DNA from: CAYLJV01 sp964510375
GTDB taxonomy: Archaea > Hadarchaeota > Hadarchaeia > Hadarchaeales > JAGGTB01
NCBI GenBank assembly: GCA_964510375.1
Contig: CAZEBR010000007.1
Span: 1-56,365, forward strand
Length of the DNA stretch: 56,365 nt
Reading direction: 5' to 3'
Every line of letters begins with the position of its first letter. Position 1 is the first letter of the stretch. The notes under the pieces were generated by a model that saw nothing but the letters and a program-made list of their open reading frames with translations, searched no databases and was not told the DNA's origin. The position numbers and the translations under genes are program-made. This document shows positions 43,533 through 52,390 of the stretch, piece by piece.

Positions 43533-43943
43533 TCATGCCTTATCGTCGATGGCACTATTTGCTAGTTCGTCGGCTTTATAATTATCCTCGCGGGAGACGT
43601 GTTCATAAGAAATTCCCTCAAAATTATCCTCAAGATTTTTCGCTTTTCTGTGGAGATTAATGAGATTATCCGAACGCACCCGATATCGGCCGTTCATTTG
43701 TCGGACCAACAATTGTGAATCGGAGCGGACTTCCACTATATCGACACCTAAACTTTTGCACTCCTCCAAGGCCCTTACCAAAGCAGAATATTCGGCTTGG
43801 TTGTTAGTGAGATCATCGCCAAAATACTCCGAAATCTCCTTTAGAGCATTCCCTTCGGCATCCTCCAACAGGATCCCCCCACCGGAAGGTCCGGGGTTTC
43901 CCCTGGCAGCGCCGTCGATCCAAGCGAGTACCTTTTTCGGCAT
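43533..43943 (-). CDS. rnhA: Ribonuclease HI
   Basis: A 136-residue RNase H that cuts RNA in RNA-DNA hybrids. Catalytic residues are visible: Asp in WIDGAARGNPGPSGGG, Glu in NNQAEYSAL, Asp in VRSDSQLL and Asp in NYKADELAN. The basic protrusion of E. coli RNase HI is reduced, as in archaeal type 1 enzymes. Start ATG 43943 is preferred to the TTG just upstream. Confidence 0.94.
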   Translation of the reverse strand: MPKKVLAWIDGAARGNPGPSGGGILLEDAEGNALKEISEYFGDDLTNNQAEYSALVRALEECKSLGVDIVEVRSDSQLLVRQMNGRYRVRSDNLINLHRKAKNLEDNFEGISYEHVSREDNYKADELANSAIDDKA

Positions 43944-43992
43944 CAATATCTCTCCACAGCTCCAATCAATAATTCGAAGTAGCTACTACTAG

Positions 43993-44277
43993 TCAGTATC
44001 GAACATCAAACTCGGAAAATTCGTCCTGATATTCTTTCCATTCGACCTCGACGTCCTTAACTCTGGCCGAACGGGGGCCTTCGTGGCAAAAATTTATCAT
44101 TTCTTTAACTTTTTCCTCGTCCCCTTCAAAGACCGCCTCCACTCGGCCATCGGGAAGGTTTTTGACCCAGCCGGTAACCCCCCGCTTACGGGCCTCCTTT
44201 CTGGTGGTTGCTCTGAAAAATACGCCCTGAACCCGGCCGCTGACGTAGACATGGGCTCTCTTATTCATATTGATCAT
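43993..44277 (-). CDS. acyP: Acylphosphatase
   Basis: A 94-residue enzyme hydrolysing acyl phosphates. The catalytic Arg is in SGRVQGVFFRATTRKEA and the Asn in GVTGWVKNLPDGRVEAVFEG, the two-residue signature of the family. ATG 44277 is used; an in-frame ATG 3 codons later is equally possible. Size normal. Confidence 0.95.
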   Translation of the reverse strand: MINMNKRAHVYVSGRVQGVFFRATTRKEARKRGVTGWVKNLPDGRVEAVFEGDEEKVKEMINFCHEGPRSARVKDVEVEWKEYQDEFSEFDVRY

Positions 44278-44321
44278 TGAGAAATACTTGGATTATTCCT
44301 TAACTTCTTTTCCATCCGCCG

Positions 44322-44873
44322 CTAATCCAGTTTCTTGCCGATAGTCACAAAATTGGGTCCTCCCATATGCAGGACGGGCTCGAAAGTATCCACATCGTAG
44401 ATCTCGGAATCTAAATCGAATACCCTCTCGTCAACCGAGTTGGCCAATACCTTACCGACAAAAATAGTGTGATCCCCCGCTTCCAGCTTATCTTCGAGCC
44501 TGCACTCCATTTTGGCGGCGCACTCTTTTATGGAGGGAGTTTCTACCTCCTGAGATTCCTCGGGCGTAAGGCCAGTCCCTTCGAATTTGTCGACTTTTTC
44601 ACCGGATTTCGAGCCACAGAAAATAACCTCGTTCAAGAGCTCTCCCTCGGGTATGTTGACAACGAACTCCCCGTGATCCGAAATCAAATCGTGTGAATAC
44701 CTTTCTTTACCCACGCTAATCGCCACCAAAGGCGGGTCCATAGAGACAGGCATCCCCCACGCAAGCGTTATAATATTGGAATTTTCTCCTTCGTCGGTGC
44801 AGGTAACGAGAACCGTCAATTTTGGATGAAGCAAATGCCGGGACGAACTCCCTGAAAGACTCTTTTCGGTCAC
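44322..44873 (-). CDS. Flavin reductase-like (FMN-binding split barrel) protein
   Basis: A 183-residue FMN-binding split-barrel protein. Typical features: LTVLVTCTDEGENSNIITLAW near the N-terminus (Ser/Thr contact FMN phosphate), MDPPLVAISVGKERYSHDLI, and GEFVVNIPEGEL. Related proteins are archaeal ferredoxin:flavin oxidoreductase-like or NADH-FMN reductases; the electron donor is unknown. GTG start at 44873. Confidence 0.88.
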   Translation of the reverse strand: MTEKSLSGSSSRHLLHPKLTVLVTCTDEGENSNIITLAWGMPVSMDPPLVAISVGKERYSHDLISDHGEFVVNIPEGELLNEVIFCGSKSGEKVDKFEGTGLTPEESQEVETPSIKECAAKMECRLEDKLEAGDHTIFVGKVLANSVDERVFDLDSEIYDVDTFEPVLHMGGPNFVTIGKKLD

Positions 44874-45029
44874 AATTATTACCTCATATTATCCATTCGA
44901 ATCTATCCTAATTGATTTTTTGGCGAGGGCTGTACCAACACTACTACTTCCATACGATAACAAAACAAACAAAAACCACCGGAAGGAAAAATGAAGCCGG
45001 ATGAAAAAGGTTAAGGAGGTGGATAGGTT

Positions 45030-45158
45030 TTGCCGAGCGTATTTCCAAAGTGTCCCGTTTGTGAGGAAGGCGATCTAGTACCTTTCTCGTTCCAAGAGGA
45101 CGTTTTCGAGAAGTGGAAGTGTACAAGCTGCGGGTACGAAGTAAAAAAGAAGGAGTAA
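45030..45158 (+). CDS. 42-residue zinc-ribbon protein
   Basis: Reads LPSVFPKCPVCEEGDLVPF then FEKWKCTSCGYEVKKKE. Two CPxC/CxxC pairs (CPVC and CTSC) 20 residues apart make a complete zinc ribbon. TTG start at 45030 is preceded by GGAGGTGG nine bases upstream, a strong Shine-Dalgarno. Such orphan ribbons are common in archaea, often transcription-related; the role here is unknown. A seven-codon ATG frame upstream (44991-45014) ends in TAAGGAGG, its stop directly before the ribosome-binding site. Confidence 0.8.
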   Translation: MPSVFPKCPVCEEGDLVPFSFQEDVFEKWKCTSCGYEVKKKE

Positions 45159-45264
45159 TATCCCGAATAAGCTAGTTATTCCTCAAAAAATTATCCATAT
45201 ATCCCATTTTTTAATCTTATATCCATGCGGAATCTTGAACAAACAAAGCTAAGGTTCTAAACAA

Positions 45265-46536
45265 CTAATTTCGTAGTCTTACTGCTGGTTTTGACAAGTG
45301 TCTACGCGCCTGCGGTGGAACTTCGTAAAGCTTAGTTTCAAGATCCCTGTCGACTTCTATCATCTTCGAGGCCCCGGAAGGCACCTTGGTTCCGCATTTT
45401 TCGCAGACATAACCTTTTCCCTTTCCTGCAGATTTCATCCTCTTACCGCAGTTCTCGCACGCGGGATTGACCTTCTCCTTGACCGGTTCGAGTTCTAGGA
45501 TTTCTAGCTTCTCGAGATTTATAGTAAGCGGTAGATTCGGCTTTTCCTTGACTCCACCAAAAACCCTCACCTTATCGCCGGGGACGAGCTTCCTGACTGT
45601 ATCCCTAAAACTCTGAGTCGGTTCGAAAGCCGCACAGTTAATCTCGCCCGTATCGTCAGATACCGAGAAAAATACGTGTCCTCCGGTTATCGTCTCGGGC
45701 TCGCTGGAAACTTCTCCCTCGACGACCACGGAAAGGTAAGGCTCCACCTGATCTACACTCATCTCTTGTAGATGATCGTCCGTGCCCTGATTGGTTCTAT
45801 ACAGCTGAATCCGTTCTACCGGTTCCTGCTCACTTACCAAATCCAAAGCCTCAAAGGCCGCTTCGGAAGTCTCCGATCGTATTCCATAGAGGATAGGGCA
45901 GGGGGTATGGGGCGTTATGCTGATTTCCCCCGTGTCAAAATCCAAGTTATCGAAGGTTTCGGGATAAGTCACGCCGTTCATATCCTCGACCGACTTCTCG
46001 TCGACCCTCCGAGGCGTTCCCCTGTTCTCTTCCAACCGATAGGTAATCAGTTCGTAAGTGTAGTCACCCAAAGGATAACCAATCGCGGCGAGAGCTCCAA
46101 TTATTCCCCTGCCCTCGCGGAACTTGTGGACCTCGGCCCCTATCCTATCTGCCAACTCCTCGGCTTCTCGGATCGTCACCACATCTCTAACTACTCTCCT
46201 CGAGTAGGATTCCAACTCTTCAGGGACCTCCGAACCTGGATAGAAAACCACCCCGGGCGTAGTCTCCTCTATATGAAGCTCGGCGAGCTCCTCTACTTTC
46301 TCCAAGGTAAGTTCCTTGACCTTAGGGACATCGCCCTCCTCCAAATCAAGCGCAAACGAAACGGCACAGTTACCCCTCGTCTTGTACTTCCAGTTTGGAT
46401 TCAGCCTGATTAGGCGCGGGCAACCGACAGTCTCTATTCCCAGCTCCTCCAACTCGTCCAGAATCACTGCACCTACATAGGTAGTGCACATGCCTTCCTT
46501 CGAATCCGTATCGTCTATTCCGACGCGTAACAACAT
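45265..46536 (-). CDS. tiaS: tRNA(Ile2) agmatinylcytidine synthetase
   Basis: A 423-residue enzyme that attaches agmatine to C34 of tRNA-Ile(CAU) so it reads AUA, essential in archaea. Motifs: VGIDDTDSKEGMCTTY at the N-terminus, the FHHH-like regulatory GIIGALAAIGYPLGDYTYELI, an OB-fold domain around GHVFFSVSDDTGEINCAAFEP, and a C-terminal zinc ribbon (CENCGKRM, CEKCGTK). ATG 46536 matches homologous starts; the long upstream frame overlaps the ArgRS promoter and is unlikely. Divergent from argS. Confidence 0.93.
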   Translation of the reverse strand: MLLRVGIDDTDSKEGMCTTYVGAVILDELEELGIETVGCPRLIRLNPNWKYKTRGNCAVSFALDLEEGDVPKVKELTLEKVEELAELHIEETTPGVVFYPGSEVPEELESYSRRVVRDVVTIREAEELADRIGAEVHKFREGRGIIGALAAIGYPLGDYTYELITYRLEENRGTPRRVDEKSVEDMNGVTYPETFDNLDFDTGEISITPHTPCPILYGIRSETSEAAFEALDLVSEQEPVERIQLYRTNQGTDDHLQEMSVDQVEPYLSVVVEGEVSSEPETITGGHVFFSVSDDTGEINCAAFEPTQSFRDTVRKLVPGDKVRVFGGVKEKPNLPLTINLEKLEILELEPVKEKVNPACENCGKRMKSAGKGKGYVCEKCGTKVPSGASKMIEVDRDLETKLYEVPPQARRHLSKPAVRLRN

Positions 46537-46612
46537 CGTATCACAATCCTCTCTTGAACAAAATCCATTAAATTCTTGAGTGTAATAACCTACGGAGCTT
46601 TGAGGTCGGCAG

Positions 46613-48451
46613 ATGTCAGGTGACCCATGGGAAAAATTCAGATCGGACGTAACGAATGTGTTAAAGAAGGCCTTTGAGGAACTGAATTGGCCCGATAAGG
46701 AGATAGAGGCGTCGCTGGAGGAACCTCCCGATCCCTCTCTCGGAGACCTCGCGACAACAGTTTGCTTCGAACTTCCCAAGGAGCTTAAGGAATCACCGCA
46801 GGACCTATCAAAGAGGCTGGCCGGAAAAGCGGAAGATCAGGGACTCATCGAGGAAATTGAAGCGGAAGGAGGTTACGTTAACTTCTTCGTGGACGAAAAT
46901 AGCCTGACTTCCATGACGATCAAAGAAATAATCGAATCGGGTACCGAATACGGTCACATAGATGACAACGGCAAAAAAACCATAATCGAACACACAAGCG
47001 TCAATCCCACGAAACCCCTCCATGTGGGGCACGCGAGGAACGCCATAATTGGAGACACCATGGGGAGAGTACTCAAGGCTCGCGGCCACGAGGTCGAAGT
47101 CCAAAACTACATAGACGATCTTGGCCTTCAGGTGGCCCAGACACTCACCGGTTGGGAGAGAGAAAGCTCGGAAGGAAAGTTCGACCATTATCTGGGAAAG
47201 CTCTACGTCGATTTTCACGAAAAGGCCGAAAATGACCCGGCCCTAGAGGAGGAAGCCCGAACCGTGCTCTCCGAGCTCGAAAGCGGTGAGGGAGAACTTG
47301 CCGAGAAAGCCCGAGAGATGACCTCTCGGTGCGTAAAATCAAATCTCGAGACGAGCGACGACTTGAATATAGATTACGACCTGCTCGTCTGGGAAAGCGA
47401 CATCACAAGAACGGGGATGCTCGACCAGACCTTGAACCGGCTGAAGAAAACGCCCTATCTGGTGGAGGGGGAAGGAAAGCAAGAAGGCGCGCTAGTCCTG
47501 AAGCTGGAAGATTTCGGGCTGGAGGACAAGGTGATAATCAGGTCCGACGGGACGGCGGTTTACACCGCGAGAGACCTTGCGTACCAGCTCTGGAAGTTCG
47601 GAGAGGTGGACATCGATCTACTCTTCGAACGCCACTCCAGCAGGCCCACCGGAACCGAAACCTACACTACTTCCCCCGAAGGGGAACCCGAAAGCCGCTT
47701 TGGAGGAGCTGATCAAGTGATTAACGTAATCGGAGTTGAACAGAAGTATACCCAAAACGTCGTTTTCTCCGCTCTGAAGATTTTAGGTCTGGACGAAGAG
47801 TACGAGAACTCCCACCACTTAGCGTACGAACACGTCAGACTCCCCTCGAAGAAATTCAAAGGGAGGGAAGGAACATGGATAGGCTACTCCGTGGACGACG
47901 TGCTCGAAGAGACGGTATCGAGGGCGAGGAAGGAAGTCGAGAAAAGAAATCCCGAGGCGGACGATAAATTCGTAAAAGAGGCCGCAAGAGCGGTGGCAGT
48001 GGGAGCAGTGAGATACTCCCTCGTGAGGTCATCACCCGAAAAAGAGGTAGTTTTCAAGTGGGACGAGGCGCTGGACTTCGAAAGAAACAGCGGACCTGCC
48101 ATCCAGTACTCTCATGCCAGAGCCTGCAGCATTCTTAGAAAGGGGGAGGACAAAGATCTAGAATATTCCCCGGAGGTATTCAAGAAGGATAAAGAATATC
48201 GGCTCGTGAAAAAACTTTCCAAGTTTCCTCAAATAGTAAAGAAATCCTGCAATCAGCTTCAACCACATCTGTTAGCCACTTATGCATCCGAACTGGCCCT
48301 ACTGTTCAATAAATTCTACGAGGTCGCACCAGTACTCAAGGCGGAGAGTGAGGAACTGAGGCAGGCCCGGTACGATTTGGTAAAATGCACCAAAAAGGTT
48401 CTGGAGAACTCGCTGAAACTGCTCGGTATAAAAGCCCCGGAACGAATGTAA
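46613..48451 (+). CDS. argS: Arginyl-tRNA synthetase
   Basis: A 612-residue class I synthetase. N-terminal Add-1 domain (about 1-100), then the HIGH equivalent HVGHARNAIIGDTMG preceded by SVNPTKPLH, DLAYQLWKFG, the KMSKS-region equivalent LPSKKFKGREG, and a C-terminal anticodon-binding domain with GPAIQYSHARACSIL. ATG 46613 follows TGAGGTC. The KMSKS loop lacks the usual serines, common in ArgRS. Starts 76 bp from tiaS, so a shared divergent promoter region links tRNA modification and charging. Confidence 0.96.
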   Translation: MSGDPWEKFRSDVTNVLKKAFEELNWPDKEIEASLEEPPDPSLGDLATTVCFELPKELKESPQDLSKRLAGKAEDQGLIEEIEAEGGYVNFFVDENSLTSMTIKEIIESGTEYGHIDDNGKKTIIEHTSVNPTKPLHVGHARNAIIGDTMGRVLKARGHEVEVQNYIDDLGLQVAQTLTGWERESSEGKFDHYLGKLYVDFHEKAENDPALEEEARTVLSELESGEGELAEKAREMTSRCVKSNLETSDDLNIDYDLLVWESDITRTGMLDQTLNRLKKTPYLVEGEGKQEGALVLKLEDFGLEDKVIIRSDGTAVYTARDLAYQLWKFGEVDIDLLFERHSSRPTGTETYTTSPEGEPESRFGGADQVINVIGVEQKYTQNVVFSALKILGLDEEYENSHHLAYEHVRLPSKKFKGREGTWIGYSVDDVLEETVSRARKEVEKRNPEADDKFVKEAARAVAVGAVRYSLVRSSPEKEVVFKWDEALDFERNSGPAIQYSHARACSILRKGEDKDLEYSPEVFKKDKEYRLVKKLSKFPQIVKKSCNQLQPHLLATYASELALLFNKFYEVAPVLKAESEELRQARYDLVKCTKKVLENSLKLLGIKAPERM

Positions 48452-48460
48452 AATTAGAAA

Positions 48461-49189
48461 TTACCTTACGTTAGATTTGGTCATGAAGACAGCCGCTGCG
48501 ATTATTAGTGCTAAAGCTCCTGCCGCCGTCCAAATCCAGTAATTATAGCCGCCTTCTCCAAGCATATCCGTATCATTTAGCTCGTAAACGGTCTCGAAGT
48601 AACCACCCTGTGAGACCTCTTGAATAATGTGAAATTTCACGCCTAATCCGCTATCGACTTCGTAGTAATAGTCCTCAGTCGTAACCGAAAAGGAACTGTT
48701 TTCATATCTGTGAACATGGTAAGTCTCCAATTCCCCGTAGGGTACTTTTACATTCTCTGTCCCCTCGTAAATATTCTCCAGGGTCGCGGGAATTTTACCC
48801 TCTTTCAAATCCTTCAAGGAAGAACTGTCGAGATAGAACGGATTTTTTGACTGTTCGTATCGCCAATTTTCTTCTCGAAGCCCAGGCTCAGTCACAGAGG
48901 AAGGTTTATTTCCGTTCTCCCACTTTCTTTTAAAATTTACTTGAACGGTGGCACCGTCACTTCTAGCTTCAAGCACTTCGACCCGATAACTTCCAGAATA
49001 CGAATATTCCGCATTTTCCCCGTCCGTACCGCCAGTTGACATGGTACCGTTAACGTCATACTCTAGATAATTAGTTTTCTCCGCCCAAGGGGGCTTTTCG
49101 TTTTGAGACAACGCTACGGGAGAGAGGCTAAGAGTCAAAACCAGAGAAATACCCAATACAATCATCAGTCCAGCTTTAGTGTAATCCAA
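48461..49189 (-). CDS. Membrane-anchored extracytoplasmic protein
   Basis: 242 residues, no family recognised. A signal-like hydrophobic N-terminus (residues about 6-28, ending near SPVALSQ) and a C-terminal membrane segment (about 216-236, YNYWIWTAAGALALIIAAAV) enclose a hydrophilic Ser/Tyr/Asp-rich domain rich in beta strands (ENAEYSYSGSYRVEVLEAR). A cell-surface protein anchored at the C-terminus is the most likely topology. Convergent with argS. Confidence 0.75.
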   Translation of the reverse strand: MDYTKAGLMIVLGISLVLTLSLSPVALSQNEKPPWAEKTNYLEYDVNGTMSTGGTDGENAEYSYSGSYRVEVLEARSDGATVQVNFKRKWENGNKPSSVTEPGLREENWRYEQSKNPFYLDSSSLKDLKEGKIPATLENIYEGTENVKVPYGELETYHVHRYENSSFSVTTEDYYYEVDSGLGVKFHIIQEVSQGGYFETVYELNDTDMLGEGGYNYWIWTAAGALALIIAAAVFMTKSNVR

Positions 49190-49284
49190 ATTTCACACCG
49201 CTTTGCCCTTATCTCGAACGACTTTTAATTCCTTTGATTCCAAAAGTCTTCCTCCCACAAACTCACTCGAAGTCAAATGGCGAT

Positions 49285-50277
49285 TCAAAAACCCTCTCTA
49301 AACTTCCCTTCCTCCAAACTCTCATACCATTCATCCTCGACGGGTTCACTCTCGTGAAGATCCTTTCTCCTAGCTTCAAGTAGGTTAGGTTCTTTTCCTA
49401 TAAGCTCGGAAGCAGTGAGAACTTCGTTACCGGCTTTCTCCGCTGCATCGTACGCGGGCTCCAAGAACTCATCGTAATCCAACGACCTCAAAAGATGGTG
49501 ATCCACTACCATCATCGGAACTTCCCCCGCCAATTGGACGAGGTTATTTTTTGAATTCTCCAAGTCGCCGTCCTCCAGCTTAAAACTGATGTAAGTGGGT
49601 GGTCCTCCGACGATCAAAAGATCCGGATTCTGAGAAAGCAGGTAATCAAGCGTGTCCTCGTACATCGGCCCCTGAACGTCCGGGGCATGTACAAGGTTGA
49701 ATCCGGGCGTCTCCATTGTCATGATCAAGGAGTACCCAAGCTTAGTCTCCTCGGGGCCGTGATACGCGGGTTCCGAAAACCTGATTTTGGTCGAGCCGTA
49801 ATCAAGCTCGTGTCCGTCGGCGACCCTAATCTCTTCAGCAAGGTCGAGGTTCTTCTTACGGAACATATACCCTCGCTTCCGCTGACTCGGGTTTATATTT
49901 TCGCTAATATCCTTCGCTAAAATCAGTTTTCCGCTATAAAGTTCCATAGCCATCTCTGGAGAACTCCATATAAACTTCCAGTTTTCGAAATTTGGAATGA
50001 AATGATCGAAGTGATAATGACTGATGGAGAGAAGGTCCACATCTTCGGCGTATGATAGAATTTCCTCCCTGCTCTTGTAAAGGGCGGCGTACTCTCGCTC
50101 GTGCGGCTGCAGGTTGAAGCGAGGGCCCAGTGCAGAACCGGGATCGGCGATCATTTTGACATCGCTCGTTTCGACGTAAGTGGCCATGCCCCTGATCCCC
50201 AAACTTTCAAAGGCTAAGGGTCTGACCTTCACCTGTCCGTTTTTAAAGGAAGCAAATTCCACAACAATCGCCCACAC
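49285..50277 (-). CDS. UPF0282 family metallo-hydrolase (beta-lactamase fold)
   Basis: 330 residues of the archaeal UPF0282 family. Identified by RPLAFESLGIRGMATYVET, the metal site LLSISHYHFDHFIPN, HAPDVQGPMYEDTLDYLL and MVVDHHLLRSLDY. Function not characterised. The GTG at 50277 is the longest start; a GTG at 50232, immediately before the conserved RPLAFESLG segment, would be closer to where family members begin. Divergent from the PAC2 gene. Confidence 0.88.
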   Translation of the reverse strand: MWAIVVEFASFKNGQVKVRPLAFESLGIRGMATYVETSDVKMIADPGSALGPRFNLQPHEREYAALYKSREEILSYAEDVDLLSISHYHFDHFIPNFENWKFIWSSPEMAMELYSGKLILAKDISENINPSQRKRGYMFRKKNLDLAEEIRVADGHELDYGSTKIRFSEPAYHGPEETKLGYSLIMTMETPGFNLVHAPDVQGPMYEDTLDYLLSQNPDLLIVGGPPTYISFKLEDGDLENSKNNLVQLAGEVPMMVVDHHLLRSLDYDEFLEPAYDAAEKAGNEVLTASELIGKEPNLLEARRKDLHESEPVEDEWYESLEEGKFREGF

Positions 50278-50310
50278 TCTTTAAGTCATGAGGAACTATA
50301 ATCTCTGTTG

Positions 50311-51048
50311 ATGTCATTCAATCTGAATTACCTGAAGAGGCCAGAGCTAAACAGGCCTATAGCAATAGCGGGTCTCCCCGGAATTGCCTTGATCGGGAAA
50401 CTCTCCGTGAAATACCTGATCCAAGAGTTAGAAGCTGAAAAATTCGCAGAGCTGAGTTCGGACAAGTTCCCCGGATGGGCCATCAGAGAGGACGGGAAAG
50501 TGAGAGACCTGAAGATATACTTCTATCATGCGAGCGTAGAAGGATTCGAGAGGGATTTAATCCTCATAACGGGTGACGCACAAGCTTCGTCCTCGGAAGG
50601 GCAGTACGAAATATCGGAAAAAATCGTCGATATCCTGAGCGAAGAGGAGGTTGACACACTCATTACTATGGCAGCCTTTTTGGACTCCGAAGGAAAGAAA
50701 TCGGCCGTTGTCGGGGCCGCGACGGACAAAGAAACTGCGGAAACTATCGAAAAAAGTGGAGTCGGACTGTTGAATAGTGGGAGAATAGTCGGAATGAACG
50801 GCCTTTTGGTCAGACTGGGTGTCGAAAAGGGCATGAAAGGATTCACATTGCTTGGAACCACCAAGGAAAAAAGCAAGGATGTTCAAGCTTCAAAGGAGGT
50901 TATCTCTAAGTTCTCAAAGATATTCGATTTAAATCTAGATCTCTCCGAATTTGAAGAGAAAGCACCGGAACTGTCCAAATTTAAGCCACCCAAAATAAAG
51001 ATGCCCTCGGTCAGCGGAAGTAAGAGCGAAACGAGCTATATCAGATAA
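50311..51048 (+). CDS. PAC2-family protein (proteasome assembly chaperone-like)
   Basis: A 245-residue archaeal PAC2 protein: AIAGLPGIALIGKLSVKYLIQEL, an acidic helical middle, LLNSGRIVGMNGLLVRLG and a disordered C-terminal tail. Archaeal PbaA/PbaB-type members are proteasome-related; whether this one is a chaperone is inference. ATG 50311 is preferred to the TTG at 50308. A TTTAAG box about 27-32 bp upstream suggests a leaderless transcript. Divergent from UPF0282. Confidence 0.88.
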   Translation: MSFNLNYLKRPELNRPIAIAGLPGIALIGKLSVKYLIQELEAEKFAELSSDKFPGWAIREDGKVRDLKIYFYHASVEGFERDLILITGDAQASSSEGQYEISEKIVDILSEEEVDTLITMAAFLDSEGKKSAVVGAATDKETAETIEKSGVGLLNSGRIVGMNGLLVRLGVEKGMKGFTLLGTTKEKSKDVQASKEVISKFSKIFDLNLDLSEFEEKAPELSKFKPPKIKMPSVSGSKSETSYIR

Positions 51049-51129
51049 AAATCCTCAGACGAGTCCTTATCGGTAATCGTAGATTTAAGAGCCGCGGCAC
51101 TTTTCCTTTTTTAGAAGACCAAGGGATTA

Positions 51130-51585
51130 TCACTCGGTATCGCGGCTGAGGATTTTGGAGACTTCCCCCGTGATATGGCTCTGATTTATTTCCCCTACCA
51201 GAACTCCTTCCTCATCCAAAACAGGTAGCACGCTCACTCTGTGAGTTACAATTTTGTTCAACGCATCGTCGACAGTCTCTGCCGGTTTCGTCTTTATGAA
51301 ATCCTCCGTCATAATATCACCTACGGGACAGTTGGAACATAAGGATCTCATATCGGGAAAACCCAGTAAATATGAAGATTCCTCCGGAGAAATGACGCTT
51401 AGAATATCGTGTTCTGTGACTACACCTTCGACCTTTTTGCTTCCCTCCTTCCTAACTACCCAAGCGTGAGACTTATCTCCTGGAAACGGCATTACCTTCG
51501 CCATTGGATCCGTTCTTTTAACTATCGGGAGATTTTCCTTTTCCATTATCTCCTTGATTTTTATTTTCCTAAAATCCGAAGTCAT
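51130..51585 (-). CDS. CBS-domain pair protein
   Basis: 151 residues with two CBS domains (about 20-75, ending in VEGVVTEHDILSVI, and about 95-150, with DIMTEDFIKTKPAETVDDAL and VLPVLDEEGVLVGEI). The linker contains CSNCPVGD, two Cys that may bind metal or be redox-active. CBS pairs sense adenosyl ligands. ATG 51585 is chosen over the TTG at 51594. No catalytic partner domain is attached. Confidence 0.9.
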   Translation of the reverse strand: MTSDFRKIKIKEIMEKENLPIVKRTDPMAKVMPFPGDKSHAWVVRKEGSKKVEGVVTEHDILSVISPEESSYLLGFPDMRSLCSNCPVGDIMTEDFIKTKPAETVDDALNKIVTHRVSVLPVLDEEGVLVGEINQSHITGEVSKILSRDTE

Positions 51586-51781
51586 AATTCTCAATCAAAA
51601 GATTAATCTGACTTCTATTAAGTTTGTAACCTCAAATTCCGTGACTCTTTCGGTCGAACGTATATCTCTCGCGGCTCAAAAAATGCGAGTTCTCAAATAT
51701 AGAGGTAACCCCGGGGAATACCCAAGGTAACCGTAACAAAGTCTAAATAGAGACAACGAGAGTAGCTATTTTTAGAACCAA

Positions 51782-52390
51782 ATGTCCACAGCTTGCTACA
51801 AAGGACTGAAGCTTCGGGTCAGGCCAGACGTCTACAAACCCGACGAGGATACTTTCCTGATCGCCGATAATTTGAAAGTAGAGAAGGGAGAAGAAGTTTT
51901 GGAACTTGGAACGGGGAGCGGTCTCATCTCGATCTTGTCAGCAAAAAGAGGAGCAAACGTAACGGCTACCGACATCACAAAAAAGGCCTTGGAATGCGCC
52001 GAAGAAAATGCTAGAAGGGTAGAAGTCGAAGAAAAAATAGACTTCGTAAGGGGAAATCTGTTCGATCCTGTAAAGAATAAGTTCGATCTAATCGTGTTCA
52101 ACCCTCCCTACCTGCCGGTTCCGGCCGAGGAGAAGCTAGACACCGAGTTGGAAAAATCTTGGGATGGAGGAGTAAACGGCAGAGAGATTATCGACAAATT
52201 TCTCGATCAAGTCGAAGAGTACTTGAAGGACGATGGCCGCTTCATCTTCGTACACTCATCGCTTTCCGAGCTGGATCCAATCCTAGAAAGACTCCAAAAC
52301 AAGGAAATCGAATTCGACATCAAAAGTAAAGAATTGTTTTTCGAAACCCTGTATCTATTCAGAGCGAGACTAACTCGTGGAAATCAATAA
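51782..52390 (+). CDS. HemK/Mtq2-type protein glutamine N5-methyltransferase
   Basis: A 202-residue class I methyltransferase. SAM-binding LELGTGSGLISILSAKRGA and the catalytic NPPY motif in LIVFNPPYLPVPAE identify the archaeal HemK/Mtq2-like group, which methylates the GGQ glutamine of release factor aRF1. Length fits the short archaeal form with no N-terminal extension. Overlaps the 3' end of argF by seven bases in convergent orientation. Confidence 0.93.
   Translation: MSTACYKGLKLRVRPDVYKPDEDTFLIADNLKVEKGEEVLELGTGSGLISILSAKRGANVTATDITKKALECAEENARRVEVEEKIDFVRGNLFDPVKNKFDLIVFNPPYLPVPAEEKLDTELEKSWDGGVNGREIIDKFLDQVEEYLKDDGRFIFVHSSLSELDPILERLQNKEIEFDIKSKELFFETLYLFRARLTRGNQ

Noticed and set aside
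46537..46779. N-terminal extension of TiaS up to 46779
   Set aside because: The extra 81 residues are low-complexity, overlap the argS start, and homologues begin at MLLRVGIDDTD.
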